Notes: generated by a model not told the origin, from the letters alone. Shown: positions 1 through 8,200, counted from the first letter of the stretch. The stretch: 64,000 bases of DNA from Nocardia sp. BMG51109 (GCF_000526215.1 NZ_JAFQ01000004.1:3596001-3660000), one strand, 5' to 3'. Numbers and translations are program-made.

Positions 1-189
1 TGCGGCGCAGGAGATTACCGCGTCCACGTCGGGCACGGTCACGAAAAGCCGGTCGATCGAGGCCGGGTCGTCGAGGTCGACATGTATCGGGCCGCGGCGG
101 GATGCCCGGACGACCTCGTGGGCGCGTTCCAATTGCGCCGCGACTGCCGCCCCGATCGTTCCCGTCGCACCGATCACGATGATCCGCAT
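1..189 (-). CDS. Short-chain dehydrogenase/reductase (N-terminal part)
   Basis: The reading frame opens with ATG at 189 and runs off the left edge, leaving 63 residues. The N-terminus MRIIVIGATGTIG has the glycine-rich dinucleotide-binding loop of the Rossmann fold (GATGTIG, residues 7-13), followed by a short basic stretch (residues about 29-32, ASRRG) that often marks NADP(H) preference, and a later VISCAA turn typical of small atypical SDRs. Substrate and catalytic Tyr-Lys pair lie outside the window, so the reaction cannot be named. Confidence 0.85.
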   Translation of the reverse strand, partial: MRIIVIGATGTIGAAVAAQLERAHEVVRASRRGPIHVDLDDPASIDRLFVTVPDVDAVISCAA

Positions 190-424
190 GGATCCCCTTG
201 CTAGCAGGATGATGGTGGTTAGCGCAACGGCAGCGTCCTACGACGGTATTCCTCAATGTCGTTGCCGGGCGTGCCGATCCGGTCGCCGCCCGGTTCGCCG
301 CGCCTGGACCAGCGCAATCGTGTCCGTACGACCCCCTAATGAGGTGTCCGATTTCCGCCGGTATCGGGGAGGTTGCGCGGGCAGATTGGAGCGTGGAACA
401 CCGCGAAACAGGAAAGGAAACTCG

Positions 425-919
425 ATGACCGTGTATACGACGATCGACAGCCCACTCGGCGAGCTGGTGCTGGCCGGCGAGCCGGCGGGGGACGGCGTAC
501 TGCTCACCGGGCTGTCCATGAACGGCGGAAAAGGCGTTGCGGTGCAGGACGAGTGGATCTCGGACCCGGCGCCGTTCGCCGCGGTGATCGCGCAGCTGCG
601 CGACTACTTCGACGGCGAGCGCACCGGCTTCGATATCGAATTCGCCGGTGGCGGCAGCGATTTTCAGCGCCGGGTGTGGCAGGCGCTGGAGCAGATCCCC
701 TACGGCGCCACCGCGACCTACGGCGAGATCGCTGCCCGGATCGGGGCGTCGCGGGCGGCGGTGCGCGCGGTGGGCACGGCGATCGGGGCGAATCCGCTGC
801 TGATCGTGCGGCCGTGCCATCGCGTCCTCGGCGCCGACGGCTCGCTCACCGGCTATGCCGGGGGCGTGTGGCGTAAGCAACAGTTGCTGGAACTGGAACG
901 GGCGCGCCGGGCGGCATGA
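425..919 (+). CDS. ogt: Methylated-DNA--protein-cysteine S-methyltransferase (MGMT/Ogt)
   Basis: A 164-residue suicide alkyltransferase that moves the methyl group from O6-methylguanine in DNA to its own cysteine. The active-site motif PCHRV is at residues 130-134 (Cys131), and the arginine-finger helix motif RAVG is at 114-117. Length matches the Ogt family. The frame is open from 179, but the ATG at 425 is preferred because a purine-rich ribosome-binding site (AGGAAAGGAAA) sits just before it and the family N-terminus begins here. The stop overlaps the start of the next gene (ATGA), and the next two genes are also alkylation-repair-like, so this is a small direct-reversal repair cluster. 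No Ada-type operator was recognised. Confidence 0.95.
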   Translation: MTVYTTIDSPLGELVLAGEPAGDGVLLTGLSMNGGKGVAVQDEWISDPAPFAAVIAQLRDYFDGERTGFDIEFAGGGSDFQRRVWQALEQIPYGATATYGEIAARIGASRAAVRAVGTAIGANPLLIVRPCHRVLGADGSLTGYAGGVWRKQQLLELERARRAA

Positions 920-1641
920 TGGCGACCGGAATGCCGGCGAAGCCGGCCGACCGCGTAGCCCAACAGGAGTGGGCCGTGCTGGCCGACGAACTCGACCAGC
1001 ACGGCCACGCGCTGACCGGTCCGCTGCTGACCGCCGCCGAATGCGGGTCGATCGCCGCGCTGTACGACCGCGAGGAGCGGTTCCGCAGCACCGTCGATAT
1101 GGCGCGGCACCGCTTCGGTTCCGGTGAGTACCGCTACTTCACCCACGACCTGCCGGATATCGTGCGCGAGCTGCGGGCGGCGTTCTATCCGGAACTGCTT
1201 CCCATCGCGCGGGATTGGGCCGGGCGGCTCGGTCGCCCCGGATCGTGGCCGCAGCGGCTGGACGACTGGATTGCCCAGTGCCATCAGGCCGGACAGTCCC
1301 GGTCGGCGCAGATCCTGTTGCGCTACGGCCCCGGCGACTGGAATGCATTACACCGTGACCTGTTCGGCGACATGGTCTTTCCGCTACAGGTCGTCATCGG
1401 TCTGGACGTGCCGGGCGCTGACTACACGGGCGGCGAATTCCTCCTGGTCGAGCAGCGCCCCCGCGCCCAGTCCCGCGGTGCGGCGGCCACCCTGCCCCAG
1501 GGCCACGGCCTGATCTTCACCACTCGCGAACGCCCGGTGCGCGGCGCCCGGGGCTGGTCCGCCGCCCCGATGCGGCACGGCGTCAGCGTCGTCCGCTCCG
1601 GACAGCGCCACACCCTCGGCCTCGTCTTCCACGATGCCTAG
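916..1641 (+). CDS. 2OG-Fe(II) oxygenase family protein
   Basis: A 241-residue protein that overlaps the end of ogt by four bases. The iron-binding facial triad is visible as H146-R-D148 (the HxD motif) and H221 in the context MRHGVS; Arg231, ten residues further in the core VFHDA-ending strand, is the likely 2-oxoglutarate ligand. The fold class is the prolyl-4-hydroxylase/AlkB superfamily. Position after ogt suggests a role in nucleic-acid dealkylation, but this is inference: the AlkB RxxxxxR signature is not clear, and homologues of this size are usually left as generic 2OG oxygenases. An ATG at 919 is an equally possible start. Confidence 0.85.
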   Translation: MMATGMPAKPADRVAQQEWAVLADELDQHGHALTGPLLTAAECGSIAALYDREERFRSTVDMARHRFGSGEYRYFTHDLPDIVRELRAAFYPELLPIARDWAGRLGRPGSWPQRLDDWIAQCHQAGQSRSAQILLRYGPGDWNALHRDLFGDMVFPLQVVIGLDVPGADYTGGEFLLVEQRPRAQSRGAAATLPQGHGLIFTTRERPVRGARGWSAAPMRHGVSVVRSGQRHTLGLVFHDA

Positions 1642-1659
1642 CGTCGAGGAGCGAGTCCC

Positions 1660-1914
1660 TTGACGTACACGCTGCTCGGCGCGGACGGAAAGCCTTATCG
1701 CAGTGCGGTTCCCGGCGCGCTGGGCGGGCATCGGCGGTTGCGGATCTACGGGCGGCTCGATTGCCCGGCCGCGCTGCGGGCCTTGTCGCGTGGGCCGTAT
1801 GCGGCCCATCGGGTCTTCTTCGCCGACGAGCGGACCGCCGTCGCCGCCGGATACCGGCCGTGTGCGGTGTGCCTGCGGGCGGAGTATCTCGCGTGGAAGA
1901 GCGCGCGAGGATGA
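1660..1914 (+). CDS. Ada-type metal-binding small protein
   Basis: An 84-residue protein starting at TTG 1660 behind a GAGGAGCG ribosome-binding site. It resembles the zinc-binding N-terminal domain of Ada: C35 in LDCPAALR and the pair C68/C71 in GYRPCAVC correspond to three of the four Ada ligands. The fourth cysteine is missing; H50 (AAHRVFF) is a candidate substitute. In Ada the first zinc cysteine accepts a methyl group from phosphotriesters. Coming third after ogt and the 2OG oxygenase, it may be an alkylation sensor or DNA-binding helper, but it lacks the AraC and methyltransferase parts of Ada. Confidence 0.75.
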   Translation: MTYTLLGADGKPYRSAVPGALGGHRRLRIYGRLDCPAALRALSRGPYAAHRVFFADERTAVAAGYRPCAVCLRAEYLAWKSARG

Positions 1915-1917
1915 GCG

Positions 1918-2283
1918 CTACTCCGTGATGTCGTGCCCGGCCTCCCGCAGTGCGGCGGCGGCCTCCTCCTGCCGCCGCTCCGGCACCAGCACGAGGTCGG
2001 CGTGGTAAGTGGAGGCCGCGAAGACCGGAATCGAGGCGTCCGCCAGGGGATTCACGAGCGCGGCCAGCGCCTGCGAATCGTCGAGCCCGGGCCCGCCGGT
2101 TCCCGCGTAGAAACCCACCCACACGTCGCCCTGCTCCCACGGCGGCGCCTCGCGCACCAGGGTCAGCCCCTCGGGCGCGCGCACCAGCGCGATCCACTCG
2201 TCGTCCTCGGGAAATGTCGCGGCGGGCAGATGCTCCACCGCGAACCGGGACGGGACGATGTGCAGACGCTGGGACTTGGTCAT
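1918..2283 (-). CDS. ACT domain-containing protein (CASTOR/ACT_7-like)
   Basis: A 121-residue protein convergent with the Ada-type gene. The frame is open further upstream, but the N-terminus MTKSQRLHIV at 2283 fits the family. The sequence has two ACT-like halves: an N-terminal strand set with residues such as WIALVRAPEGLTLV, and a C-terminal half with LVNPLADASIPVFAAST that resembles the amino-acid-binding loop of ACT_7 proteins (aspartate-kinase-like and CASTOR). Such proteins usually bind small amino acids; the ligand and partner are unknown here. Confidence 0.8.
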   Translation of the reverse strand: MTKSQRLHIVPSRFAVEHLPAATFPEDDEWIALVRAPEGLTLVREAPPWEQGDVWVGFYAGTGGPGLDDSQALAALVNPLADASIPVFAASTYHADLVLVPERRQEEAAAALREAGHDITE

Positions 2284-2376
2284 TGCGCCATGATATTCAG
2301 CGCACCCGCGACGGCCGCGCATGCCGTCGCTACCCTGCGAGAGCTGCGAAAATGCCGACCGGCCGCGGGATCTCGC

Positions 2377-2757
2377 TCAGCGACGGGCGCGTGCGCGGCG
2401 CCGGATCGGGGCGGCGTGCGGGGCGAACCGCCGGTGCAGGTATTGCAGCGCCGCCAGTAGCGCCACCGCGATACCCGCCGCCAGATAGTCGCCGGTCACC
2501 ACGCCGACGATGGCCAGCCCGCCGAATACCGGCGGTTCCAGCAGCGCGCACCAGCGCACCAGGCGCAGCCGCGTGGCGTGCGAATCCAGCCAGGCCAGGC
2601 CGTCATCGACGATGTCCTCGGCCGTATCCGGCTCCACCAGACCATCGCCGACCTGCACGAACCTGTGCACGGCCTGGTCGCGGCTGATCCGGCCCAGCCA
2701 TGCCTCATCGATGAGCCGCTTACCTTCTACGGCGACTTCCGTGACGACCGCGTCCAT
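2377..2757 (-). CDS. Small membrane protein, unrecognised
   Basis: A 126-residue protein starting MDAVVTEVAVEG at ATG 2757, behind a GGAAGG ribosome-binding site. The first 80 residues are hydrophilic and helical; residues about 82-112 form one or two hydrophobic segments (FGGLAIVGVVTGDYLAAGIAV and following), and the tail is very basic (RRRARARR), consistent with an inner-membrane protein with a cytoplasmic C-terminus. I do not recognise a family. It is separated from the downstream aminotransferase gene by about 80 bases. Confidence 0.65.
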   Translation of the reverse strand: MDAVVTEVAVEGKRLIDEAWLGRISRDQAVHRFVQVGDGLVEPDTAEDIVDDGLAWLDSHATRLRLVRWCALLEPPVFGGLAIVGVVTGDYLAAGIAVALLAALQYLHRRFAPHAAPIRRRARARR

Positions 2758-2819
2758 AACTGCGGATCCCTTCCGAGTCGGTCCCGGAGATTGTATTCGC
2801 AACGGCCGGCAAGTAAACA

Positions 2820-2853
2820 GCTAACCGCGCAATGCCGCTAACCACGCAATGCC
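2820..2853. repeat. 17-bp tandem duplication at the aminotransferase stop codon
   Basis: GCTAACCGCGCAATGCC at 2820-2836 is followed directly by GCTAACCACGCAATGCC at 2837-2853, one mismatch in 17. The second copy holds the last codons and TAG stop of the minus-strand aminotransferase; the first is the same segment repeated after the stop. It looks like a replication-slippage duplication with no coding effect. Confidence 0.75.
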
Positions 2854-3899
2854 TCGAGGGCGCGGTCGATATCGGCCTCGGTGTTGTAGAGGTGGCAGCC
2901 CAGCCGCAGGCGTCCCGCGCGCACCGAACCCACCACGCCGGCCTCGTCCAGCCTCCGCAGCGTCTCCGGTGGCGCCTCGATCGAGACGATGGCCGAGTTC
3001 CCTTGCGGCAGACCCAGTCCCGCGCGCAACCGATCGGCCAGTGCGAGGTCGTGCCGGTGGATGGCGTCGATTCCGATCGCGGACACCAGGTCCAGGGCGT
3101 GCTGCTGTCCGACCCAGGCCTGCCAGGTCGGCGAGAGGTCGAAACGCCGTGCGTCGCTTGCCAGCCGCAGCGGTGCGTCGTAGCAGGTCTCCCACGGATC
3201 GAAGCCGGCGTACCAACCGGCGGCCAGGGGTCGCAGCCGGGCGAGCGCCTTGTCCGTCCCGGCCAGAAACGCCGTCCCCTTCGGCCCGAGCAGCCATTTG
3301 AAGCCGACGCTCACCACCCAGTCGGCTCCGAGGTCGCGCACCGGATACCAGCCGACGGCCTGGCTGAGGTCGAAAAGCACTTGGGCACCCTGCTTTCGGG
3401 CCGCCGCGACGATCGCCGCGGTATCGGCCACCAGCCCGTCGGCCGACTGCACCACCGAGGCGGCCACCAGGTCGTCGCCCTCGCGTACATCCGCGGCGAT
3501 ATCGGCCAGTGGCGCCGTGCGCACCCGCAGATCGGGCCTGGCCAGGAAAGGCCATAGGACGGAGGTGAATTCGCCCTCCGGGACCACGACCGACGCACCC
3601 TCCGGCAACGCCGTGGCCACCAGCGATACCAGTGGCGACACCTGTGCGCCGACGGCGACCTGTTCGGGCGCGAATCCGGTCAGCTCACCGAAACCGGCGC
3701 GGCACGACCGCACGACCGCATCGACCGATGCGGTGCGGAACGTCCCGTGCAGGCGTTGCGTATCGACCTCCGCCACGGCCGCCGCAACGGTTTTCGGCAG
3801 CAGGCCGTAGTTGGCCGTGTTCAAGAAGGTGACTGTCGGTGCGAAGGCGTCCAGGACGTCGGCGGGCAGCAGATCCGATACCGAGGTGTGCACGGTCAT
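2838..3899 (-). CDS. Aminotransferase class V-fold PLP-dependent enzyme
   Basis: A 353-residue fold-type I PLP enzyme. The likely Schiff-base lysine is in VSVGFKWLLGPKG (about residue 216), preceded by the cofactor aspartate region LFDLSQAVGW, both typical of the class V (cysteine desulfurase / isopenicillin N epimerase-like) group. Start chosen at ATG 3899 (MTVHTSVSDLL); the frame is open 14 codons further upstream but without a clear ribosome-binding site. The active-site cysteine loop of true cysteine desulfurases is not apparent, so a desulfurase assignment is not justified; an aminotransferase or lyase of unknown substrate is the safe call. Confidence 0.9.
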   Translation of the reverse strand: MTVHTSVSDLLPADVLDAFAPTVTFLNTANYGLLPKTVAAAVAEVDTQRLHGTFRTASVDAVVRSCRAGFGELTGFAPEQVAVGAQVSPLVSLVATALPEGASVVVPEGEFTSVLWPFLARPDLRVRTAPLADIAADVREGDDLVAASVVQSADGLVADTAAIVAAARKQGAQVLFDLSQAVGWYPVRDLGADWVVSVGFKWLLGPKGTAFLAGTDKALARLRPLAAGWYAGFDPWETCYDAPLRLASDARRFDLSPTWQAWVGQQHALDLVSAIGIDAIHRHDLALADRLRAGLGLPQGNSAIVSIEAPPETLRRLDEAGVVGSVRAGRLRLGCHLYNTEADIDRALEALRG

Positions 3900-3941
3900 C
3901 GACTCAGCGTGGATCGGAGCACGGCGCCGGGCAAGAGCCAC

Positions 3942-4136
3942 TCACCGCCCGCTGGACCCGCATGCGGCCGGACCGGTCGCCGCTTCGGCGAACTGACCGG
4001 CCCCCGGGGCCGCCACCAGCTCGCCGCCGTCGAGAACCAGCCACCGTCCGCAGACGCAGCGCAGATACCGCACCGGTCCGTGCGACGAGACGACGACCGG
4101 GTCCGGCCAGGAACAGGAAGGGCATATCGCATTCAT
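3942..4136 (-). CDS. Small zinc-ribbon protein
   Basis: A 64-residue protein starting MNAICPSCSWPDPV at ATG 4136. Two cysteine pairs (CPSC at residues 5-8 and CVC at about 25-27) make a compact zinc ribbon; the rest is Ala/Gly rich. It is divergent from the CGNR gene, 25 bases away, and ahead of the aminotransferase on the same strand. Function unknown. Confidence 0.55.
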   Translation of the reverse strand: MNAICPSCSWPDPVVVSSHGPVRYLRCVCGRWLVLDGGELVAAPGAGQFAEAATGPAACGSSGR

Positions 4137-4161
4137 ACGATCAGCGTGCTGTAATGACCTA

Positions 4162-4659
4162 GTGCAGTTCAACCCTTACGGCGGCGCCGCCGCCGAACTG
4201 GCCGCCCGGCTCGTCAACGCCGATTCGGCGGCCGATCTGGTCCGCCTGCTCGACCAGTTCGGCTACCGCCCGATCACCACGCTGAGCGCCCGCCAGACCG
4301 CCGATCTGCGCCGCTGGATCCGCCGCCTGGACGAGGTGTTCGCCGATCCGACGGTCGACCGGATCAATGCGCTGCTGGCCGAAACCACCAGTCGCCCATA
4401 CATTTCCACGCACGACGGCCGCCCGCCGCACCTGCACTACGCGTGGGAGGGCGATCCGATGGACGAGCGCGTGAAGGCATACACCGCCGCCGGTCTCGCC
4501 ACGCTGTTCTGCGAGGACGCCGGCCGCATCGGCCGCTGCGCCCGCGACGGCTGCCGCACCGTCTTCGTCGACACCTCCCGCAACGGCCGGCGGCGGTTCT
4601 GCTCCACCAGGTGCTCCACCCGCGTGCACGTCGCCGAACACCGTCGCCGCGCCGCCTGA
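4162..4659 (+). CDS. CGNR zinc finger domain-containing protein (putative regulator)
   Basis: A 165-residue protein with a GTG start at 4162. The N-terminal part is an ABATE-like all-helical region; the C-terminal 45 residues carry the CGNR-type zinc finger with C-x4-C (CARDGC) and C-x3-C (CSTRC) pairs followed by VHVAEHRRR. The name-giving CGNR motif is replaced here by CSTRVHV. Members are thought to bind DNA and act as stress-related regulators; no target is evident, though the divergent zinc-ribbon gene is the obvious neighbour. Confidence 0.85.
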   Translation: MQFNPYGGAAAELAARLVNADSAADLVRLLDQFGYRPITTLSARQTADLRRWIRRLDEVFADPTVDRINALLAETTSRPYISTHDGRPPHLHYAWEGDPMDERVKAYTAAGLATLFCEDAGRIGRCARDGCRTVFVDTSRNGRRRFCSTRCSTRVHVAEHRRRAA

Positions 4660-4755
4660 GCCGGGTCACGGTCTTCCGGAATCGGGCACAGTCGCTCCCC
4701 GGGCTGGGCCATAGTCGCTCCCGGACCGGTCCTCATGCCTTGCCGCCCCGCGCTC

Positions 4756-4786
4756 TTGACCTCGAGTTCGCTCGAGGGTGTGTGCT
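4756..4786 (+). promoter_or_regulatory. Orphan MerR/SoxR-type operator-promoter
   Basis: TTGACC (4756-4761) is followed by a 19-bp spacer and then TGTGCT (4781-4786). The spacer region contains the perfect palindrome CCTCGAG-TTCG-CTCGAGG (4760-4777). A palindrome lying in an over-long 19-bp spacer between -35 and -10 is the hallmark of promoters activated by MerR-family regulators such as SoxR. No MerR gene and no convincing downstream reading frame are present in the window, so it may be a relic or serve a small untracked product. The -10 match is weak. Confidence 0.45.
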
Positions 4787-5022
4787 GGGTGCATGGCTCC
4801 CACCTGCCGCGACCGCATCTTTTCCAGGTTCCTGGACAGGGCGCGGATACCCGATGCGCGCGCGGCCGCCACTGTGTTCCTGGACACAGCCGACCTGGGG
4901 TGCCGCCTCACTCCTGCGCATAAGGGCATCTCGACCTGCGGGGACGGCTATCGGAAAGTCGCTGTACGGACCGGCGGGGCGGCGGCAGAATCTCCTTGCG
5001 GAGGCACCACCTCCGGTCTGTA

Positions 5023-5056
5023 TAGTTGGCGTCAGCAACTAGTTGTAGCTGCTAAC
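5023..5056. promoter_or_regulatory. Probable MarR operator (TAGTTG / CAACTA repeats)
   Basis: A perfect inverted repeat TAGTTG-N7-CAACTA covers 5023-5041. It overlaps the palindrome CAACTAGTTG (5036-5045), so TAGTTG occurs again at 5040-5045, 17 bases after the first copy, and a related CTAAC half-site ends at 5056. The cluster lies 31 bases before the MarR start codon, the usual site for autoregulation, and would control the exporter encoded downstream. Confidence 0.6.
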
Positions 5057-5086
5057 GAATGTGTGCGGGAACAAGGAAAACGGATC

Positions 5087-5587
5087 ATGGTCGTTGCTGC
5101 CCGTGATCGTGGCGCTACGGCAGCCGAACTCGACGTCGCCGACCAGCTCGGCGCCCAGCTGGTCCGGCTCGTGCGGGCGATCGGTAGGACAAAATCACAG
5201 CTGACCAAGCACGGCCCCGACGGGCTGGAGCGGTTGGCCTACGCCGTGCTGTACTGCTTGGTCCAGGACGGGCCGCAGCGGACCGGCAAGGTCGCCGAAC
5301 TGCTGCATGCCGAGACCTCGACCATCAGCAGGCAGGTCCGGTACCTGGTGTCGCACGGACTGGTGGAACGCCGAGCCGATCCGGTCGACGGCCGGGCCTG
5401 TGTGCTGGCGGCCACCGAGGAGGGGGAGCGGGTGTTCGAGGAGAACCGGAGCATCCGCAACCACCGGATCGCCCAGATGCTGGCCGACTGGCCCGAGGAC
5501 GAGCGGGCGGTGCTGACCCGGCTCGTCGAGCGACTCGTCACCAGCATCGAGAAGACCACTGCTACAGCCGATTCGAATAGGGCCTGA
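5087..5587 (+). CDS. MarR family transcriptional regulator
   Basis: A 166-residue winged-helix regulator. The recognition region LLHAETSTISRQVRYLVSHGLVERRADPVDGR (split here as the ETSTISRQV helix and the ERRADPVDGR wing, residues about 66-95) is typical of MarR proteins that control drug efflux. Start at ATG 5087 is chosen because AAGGAAAA lies upstream and the palindromic operator sits just before it. Its stop is three bases before the exporter gene, so the two are co-transcribed; the expected logic is repression of both, relieved by a small-molecule ligand. Confidence 0.92.
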   Translation: MVVAARDRGATAAELDVADQLGAQLVRLVRAIGRTKSQLTKHGPDGLERLAYAVLYCLVQDGPQRTGKVAELLHAETSTISRQVRYLVSHGLVERRADPVDGRACVLAATEEGERVFEENRSIRNHRIAQMLADWPEDERAVLTRLVERLVTSIEKTTATADSNRA

Positions 5588-5590
5588 TAG

Positions 5591-8200
5591 ATGACAACTT
5601 CGACCACCCAGGCACCGGCGGCGCAGCCGGACCTGGACGCGGGTGCGCACACTTCGCTGTCGCACCGGCAGATCCTGACCATCCTGTCGGGTCTGCTGCT
5701 GGGAATGTTCCTGGCCGCACTGGACCAGAACATCGTGAGCGTGGCGATCGTGCGAATCGCCAACAGCCTGAACGGTTTCGACCAGCAGGCGTGGGCCACG
5801 ACGGCGTATCTCATCACGGCCACGATCAGCACGCCGCTGTACGGCAAGCTGGCCGACATCTACGGCCGAAAGCCGTTCTACCTCACCGCGATCGGTCTGT
5901 TCGTCATCGGCTCGGCGGCGTGCACGTTCGCGACCTCGATGTACATGCTGGCCGGATTCCGGGCCTTCCAGGGCCTCGGCGCTGGCGGCCTGATGTCGTT
6001 GGCGCTGACCATCATCGGCGATATCGTGCCCCCGCGGGAGCGCGCGCGGTACCAGGGCTACTTCATGATGGTGTTCGGCACCTCGACCGTGCTGGGCCCG
6101 GTGCTGGGCGGCCTGTTCTCCGACTACGAGAACCTGTGGGGCCTGGAGGGCTGGCGCTGGGTGTTCCTGGTGAACGTGCCCATCGGCATCCTCGCCCTGC
6201 TGGTGGTCGCCAAGGTGCTCAACGTGCCGCATCAACGGCAGAAATTGCGGGTCGACTGGTTCGGCGCGGTCACGCTGGCCATCTGCGTCGTGCCGCTGCT
6301 GATCGTGGCCGAACAGGGCCGCACCTGGGGCTGGGACTCCAGCAAGGCGCTCCTCTGCTACGGCGTCGGCGCGGTCGGCCTGGTGCTGTTCCTCATCGTC
6401 GAGGCCCTGATGAAGGATTCGGCGCTGATCCCGCTGCGGCTGTTCGAGAACTCGACGTTCTCGGTGTCCATCGTCGGCGGCACCATCGTGGGCGTCGCGA
6501 TGTTCGGCTCCATCACCATGGTGCCGCTGTATCTGCAAGTGGTGCGCGGGTATTCACCGACCGAGGCCGGCCTGCTGATGCTGCCGCTGGTGCTGGGCAT
6601 CATGTCCGGCTCCGTGATCGCCGGCCAGATCACCCGGCGCACCGGCCGCTACAAGATCCTGCCCGTCTTCGGCACCTTCGTCATCACCATCGGCGCCCTG
6701 CTCTACGCCCAGGTGCAGTTCGACAGCCCGCTGTGGCAGCCGCTGGTCTTCGGCGCCGTCATCGGCTTCGGCCTGGGCTTCTGCATGCAGACGCTGATCA
6801 TCGCGGCGCAGAACGCCGGCCCGCGCCGGGATATGGGCGTGTCGACCGCGTCGGCGACGTTCTTCCGGCAGGTCGGCGGCACGCTCGGCGTGGCGGTGTT
6901 CCTGACCATCCTGTTCAACCTGCTCCCCAACAAGATCGTCGATGCCTTCGGCGGGCGGCTGCCCGCCGGGTTCGACACCGACCGGCTCGAGCAGATGCAG
7001 TCCGACACCGCGGGTATCGCGGCGCTGCCGGATCAGGTGCGTGAACCGATTCTGATCGGCTTCACCAACGCGATGCACGGTGTGTTCTTCGTGGCCGCGG
7101 GGGTCGCCCTGCTGTCGTGCATCGTGCTGATGTTCATGAAGGAGATTCCATTGCAGGATGCCCCAGCGTCCCAGCCGGATCCGGAGCCACAGCTGGATGC
7201 GGTCGAATCGGACGACAAGGTGATGAGCAACGCCGATGTGGAGCGGGTCGACGACCGGGTGCCGGCCGGTGCCGCGCCGGCGGTCGCCGAACCGCGGCCC
7301 GAACCCGAGCCCAGGCCGGAACCCGAACCGGCACTGGTCGGCACGGGCGGGCGCCATTCCGCCGTCAACGGCTATGCGGCGCAACGGGTGTCGGCGATGA
7401 CGACGACCCGGGCCGTGGCCTCCACCGGTGGCAGGTCCATCGGCGGACATATCCGGCGGGAGGACGGCAGCCCGGTCCCCGGCGCCGCCCTGACCCTGAT
7501 CGACCAACGCGGACACCAGGTTTCGCGCTCCGCCGGCGACGGCGGCGGCACCTACACCATCGAACCGCCCACGCCCGGAAGCTATGTGCTGATCGTGTCG
7601 GCGAGCGGGCATCAGCCGACGGCGGTGAACGTCAGCGTCGACGGCAGCGCGCAGCAGCTGGACCTGACCCTGCGCGGTTCCGGTGAGCTGTCGGGCACGG
7701 TGCGCACGGCCGGCGGCGAACCGGTGGCCGGCGCCACCGTGACGGTGACCGACCTGCGCGGCGAGGTGGTCGGCGCGGCCGTCACGGCCGGCGACGGCGC
7801 GTACTCCTGCCACGGCGTGGTGTCGGGGACCTACACGCTGGTCGCGGTCGCCGAGCACAAGCGGCCCACCGCGACCACCCTGACCGTGCCCGACAGCGGC
7901 CGGCTGCACTACGACGTCCAGCTCGAGTCGATGGCCGTCCTGTCCGGCACGGTCCGCGCCGAGGGGCGGGTCGTGCCCGACGCGCAGATCACGGTGCTCG
8001 ACCGTACCGGTACCACCGTCGGAACCGCCCGCACCGACGAGGACGGCCGCTACGCGGTGCCGGATCTGCCCGAGGGCGAGTACACGGTCGTCGCGCGCGG
8101 CTACCCGCCGGTGACCGGCGCGGTGACCATCGCCGGCGGCGAGGTGGACCACGACGTCCGGCTCGGCTACGACGTCAACGGTCAGGCGGGGCCGTCGTGA
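5591..8200 (+). CDS. DHA2-family MFS drug exporter with C-terminal carboxypeptidase-regulatory-like repeats
   Basis: An 869-residue protein. Residues 1 to about 517 are a 14-helix EmrB/QacA-type drug:H+ antiporter, with motif A GKLADIYGRKP near residue 87 and the DQNIVSVA segment of helix 1. A Pro/Glu-rich linker (PEPRPEPEP, about 570-585) leads to three tandem beta-sandwich repeats of about 80 residues starting near 613 (GGHIRREDGSPVPGA), 698 (SGTVRTAGGEPVAGA) and 781 (SGTVRAEGRVVPDA), of the carboxypeptidase-regulatory-like (PF13620) type. Ordinary DHA2 exporters end near residue 520, so the tail is an added module. With an even number of membrane helices it would lie in the cytoplasm, which is odd for a domain normally found outside. 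Co-transcribed with marR. Confidence 0.92.
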   Translation: MTTSTTQAPAAQPDLDAGAHTSLSHRQILTILSGLLLGMFLAALDQNIVSVAIVRIANSLNGFDQQAWATTAYLITATISTPLYGKLADIYGRKPFYLTAIGLFVIGSAACTFATSMYMLAGFRAFQGLGAGGLMSLALTIIGDIVPPRERARYQGYFMMVFGTSTVLGPVLGGLFSDYENLWGLEGWRWVFLVNVPIGILALLVVAKVLNVPHQRQKLRVDWFGAVTLAICVVPLLIVAEQGRTWGWDSSKALLCYGVGAVGLVLFLIVEALMKDSALIPLRLFENSTFSVSIVGGTIVGVAMFGSITMVPLYLQVVRGYSPTEAGLLMLPLVLGIMSGSVIAGQITRRTGRYKILPVFGTFVITIGALLYAQVQFDSPLWQPLVFGAVIGFGLGFCMQTLIIAAQNAGPRRDMGVSTASATFFRQVGGTLGVAVFLTILFNLLPNKIVDAFGGRLPAGFDTDRLEQMQSDTAGIAALPDQVREPILIGFTNAMHGVFFVAAGVALLSCIVLMFMKEIPLQDAPASQPDPEPQLDAVESDDKVMSNADVERVDDRVPAGAAPAVAEPRPEPEPRPEPEPALVGTGGRHSAVNGYAAQRVSAMTTTRAVASTGGRSIGGHIRREDGSPVPGAALTLIDQRGHQVSRSAGDGGGTYTIEPPTPGSYVLIVSASGHQPTAVNVSVDGSAQQLDLTLRGSGELSGTVRTAGGEPVAGATVTVTDLRGEVVGAAVTAGDGAYSCHGVVSGTYTLVAVAEHKRPTATTLTVPDSGRLHYDVQLESMAVLSGTVRAEGRVVPDAQITVLDRTGTTVGTARTDEDGRYAVPDLPEGEYTVVARGYPPVTGAVTIAGGEVDHDVRLGYDVNGQAGPS

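Larger units (their letters stand above)
4660..5086. other. 427-bp non-coding stretch upstream of the MarR gene
   Basis: No convincing gene. The frame of the MarR gene stays open back to 4778 but that segment has no ribosome-binding site and no protein-like content. It holds two separate regulatory-looking elements, a MerR-type palindrome in a 19-bp promoter spacer (4756-4786) and a set of TAGTTG/CAACTA repeats just before the MarR gene (5023-5056), listed separately. Confidence 0.6.

Noticed and set aside
5195..6538. 447-residue open frame antisense to the MarR and exporter genes
   Set aside because: Mirror of codon structure in high-GC coding DNA; rich in His, Asp, Arg and Gln, no domain pattern, and the sense strand encodes clear proteins.
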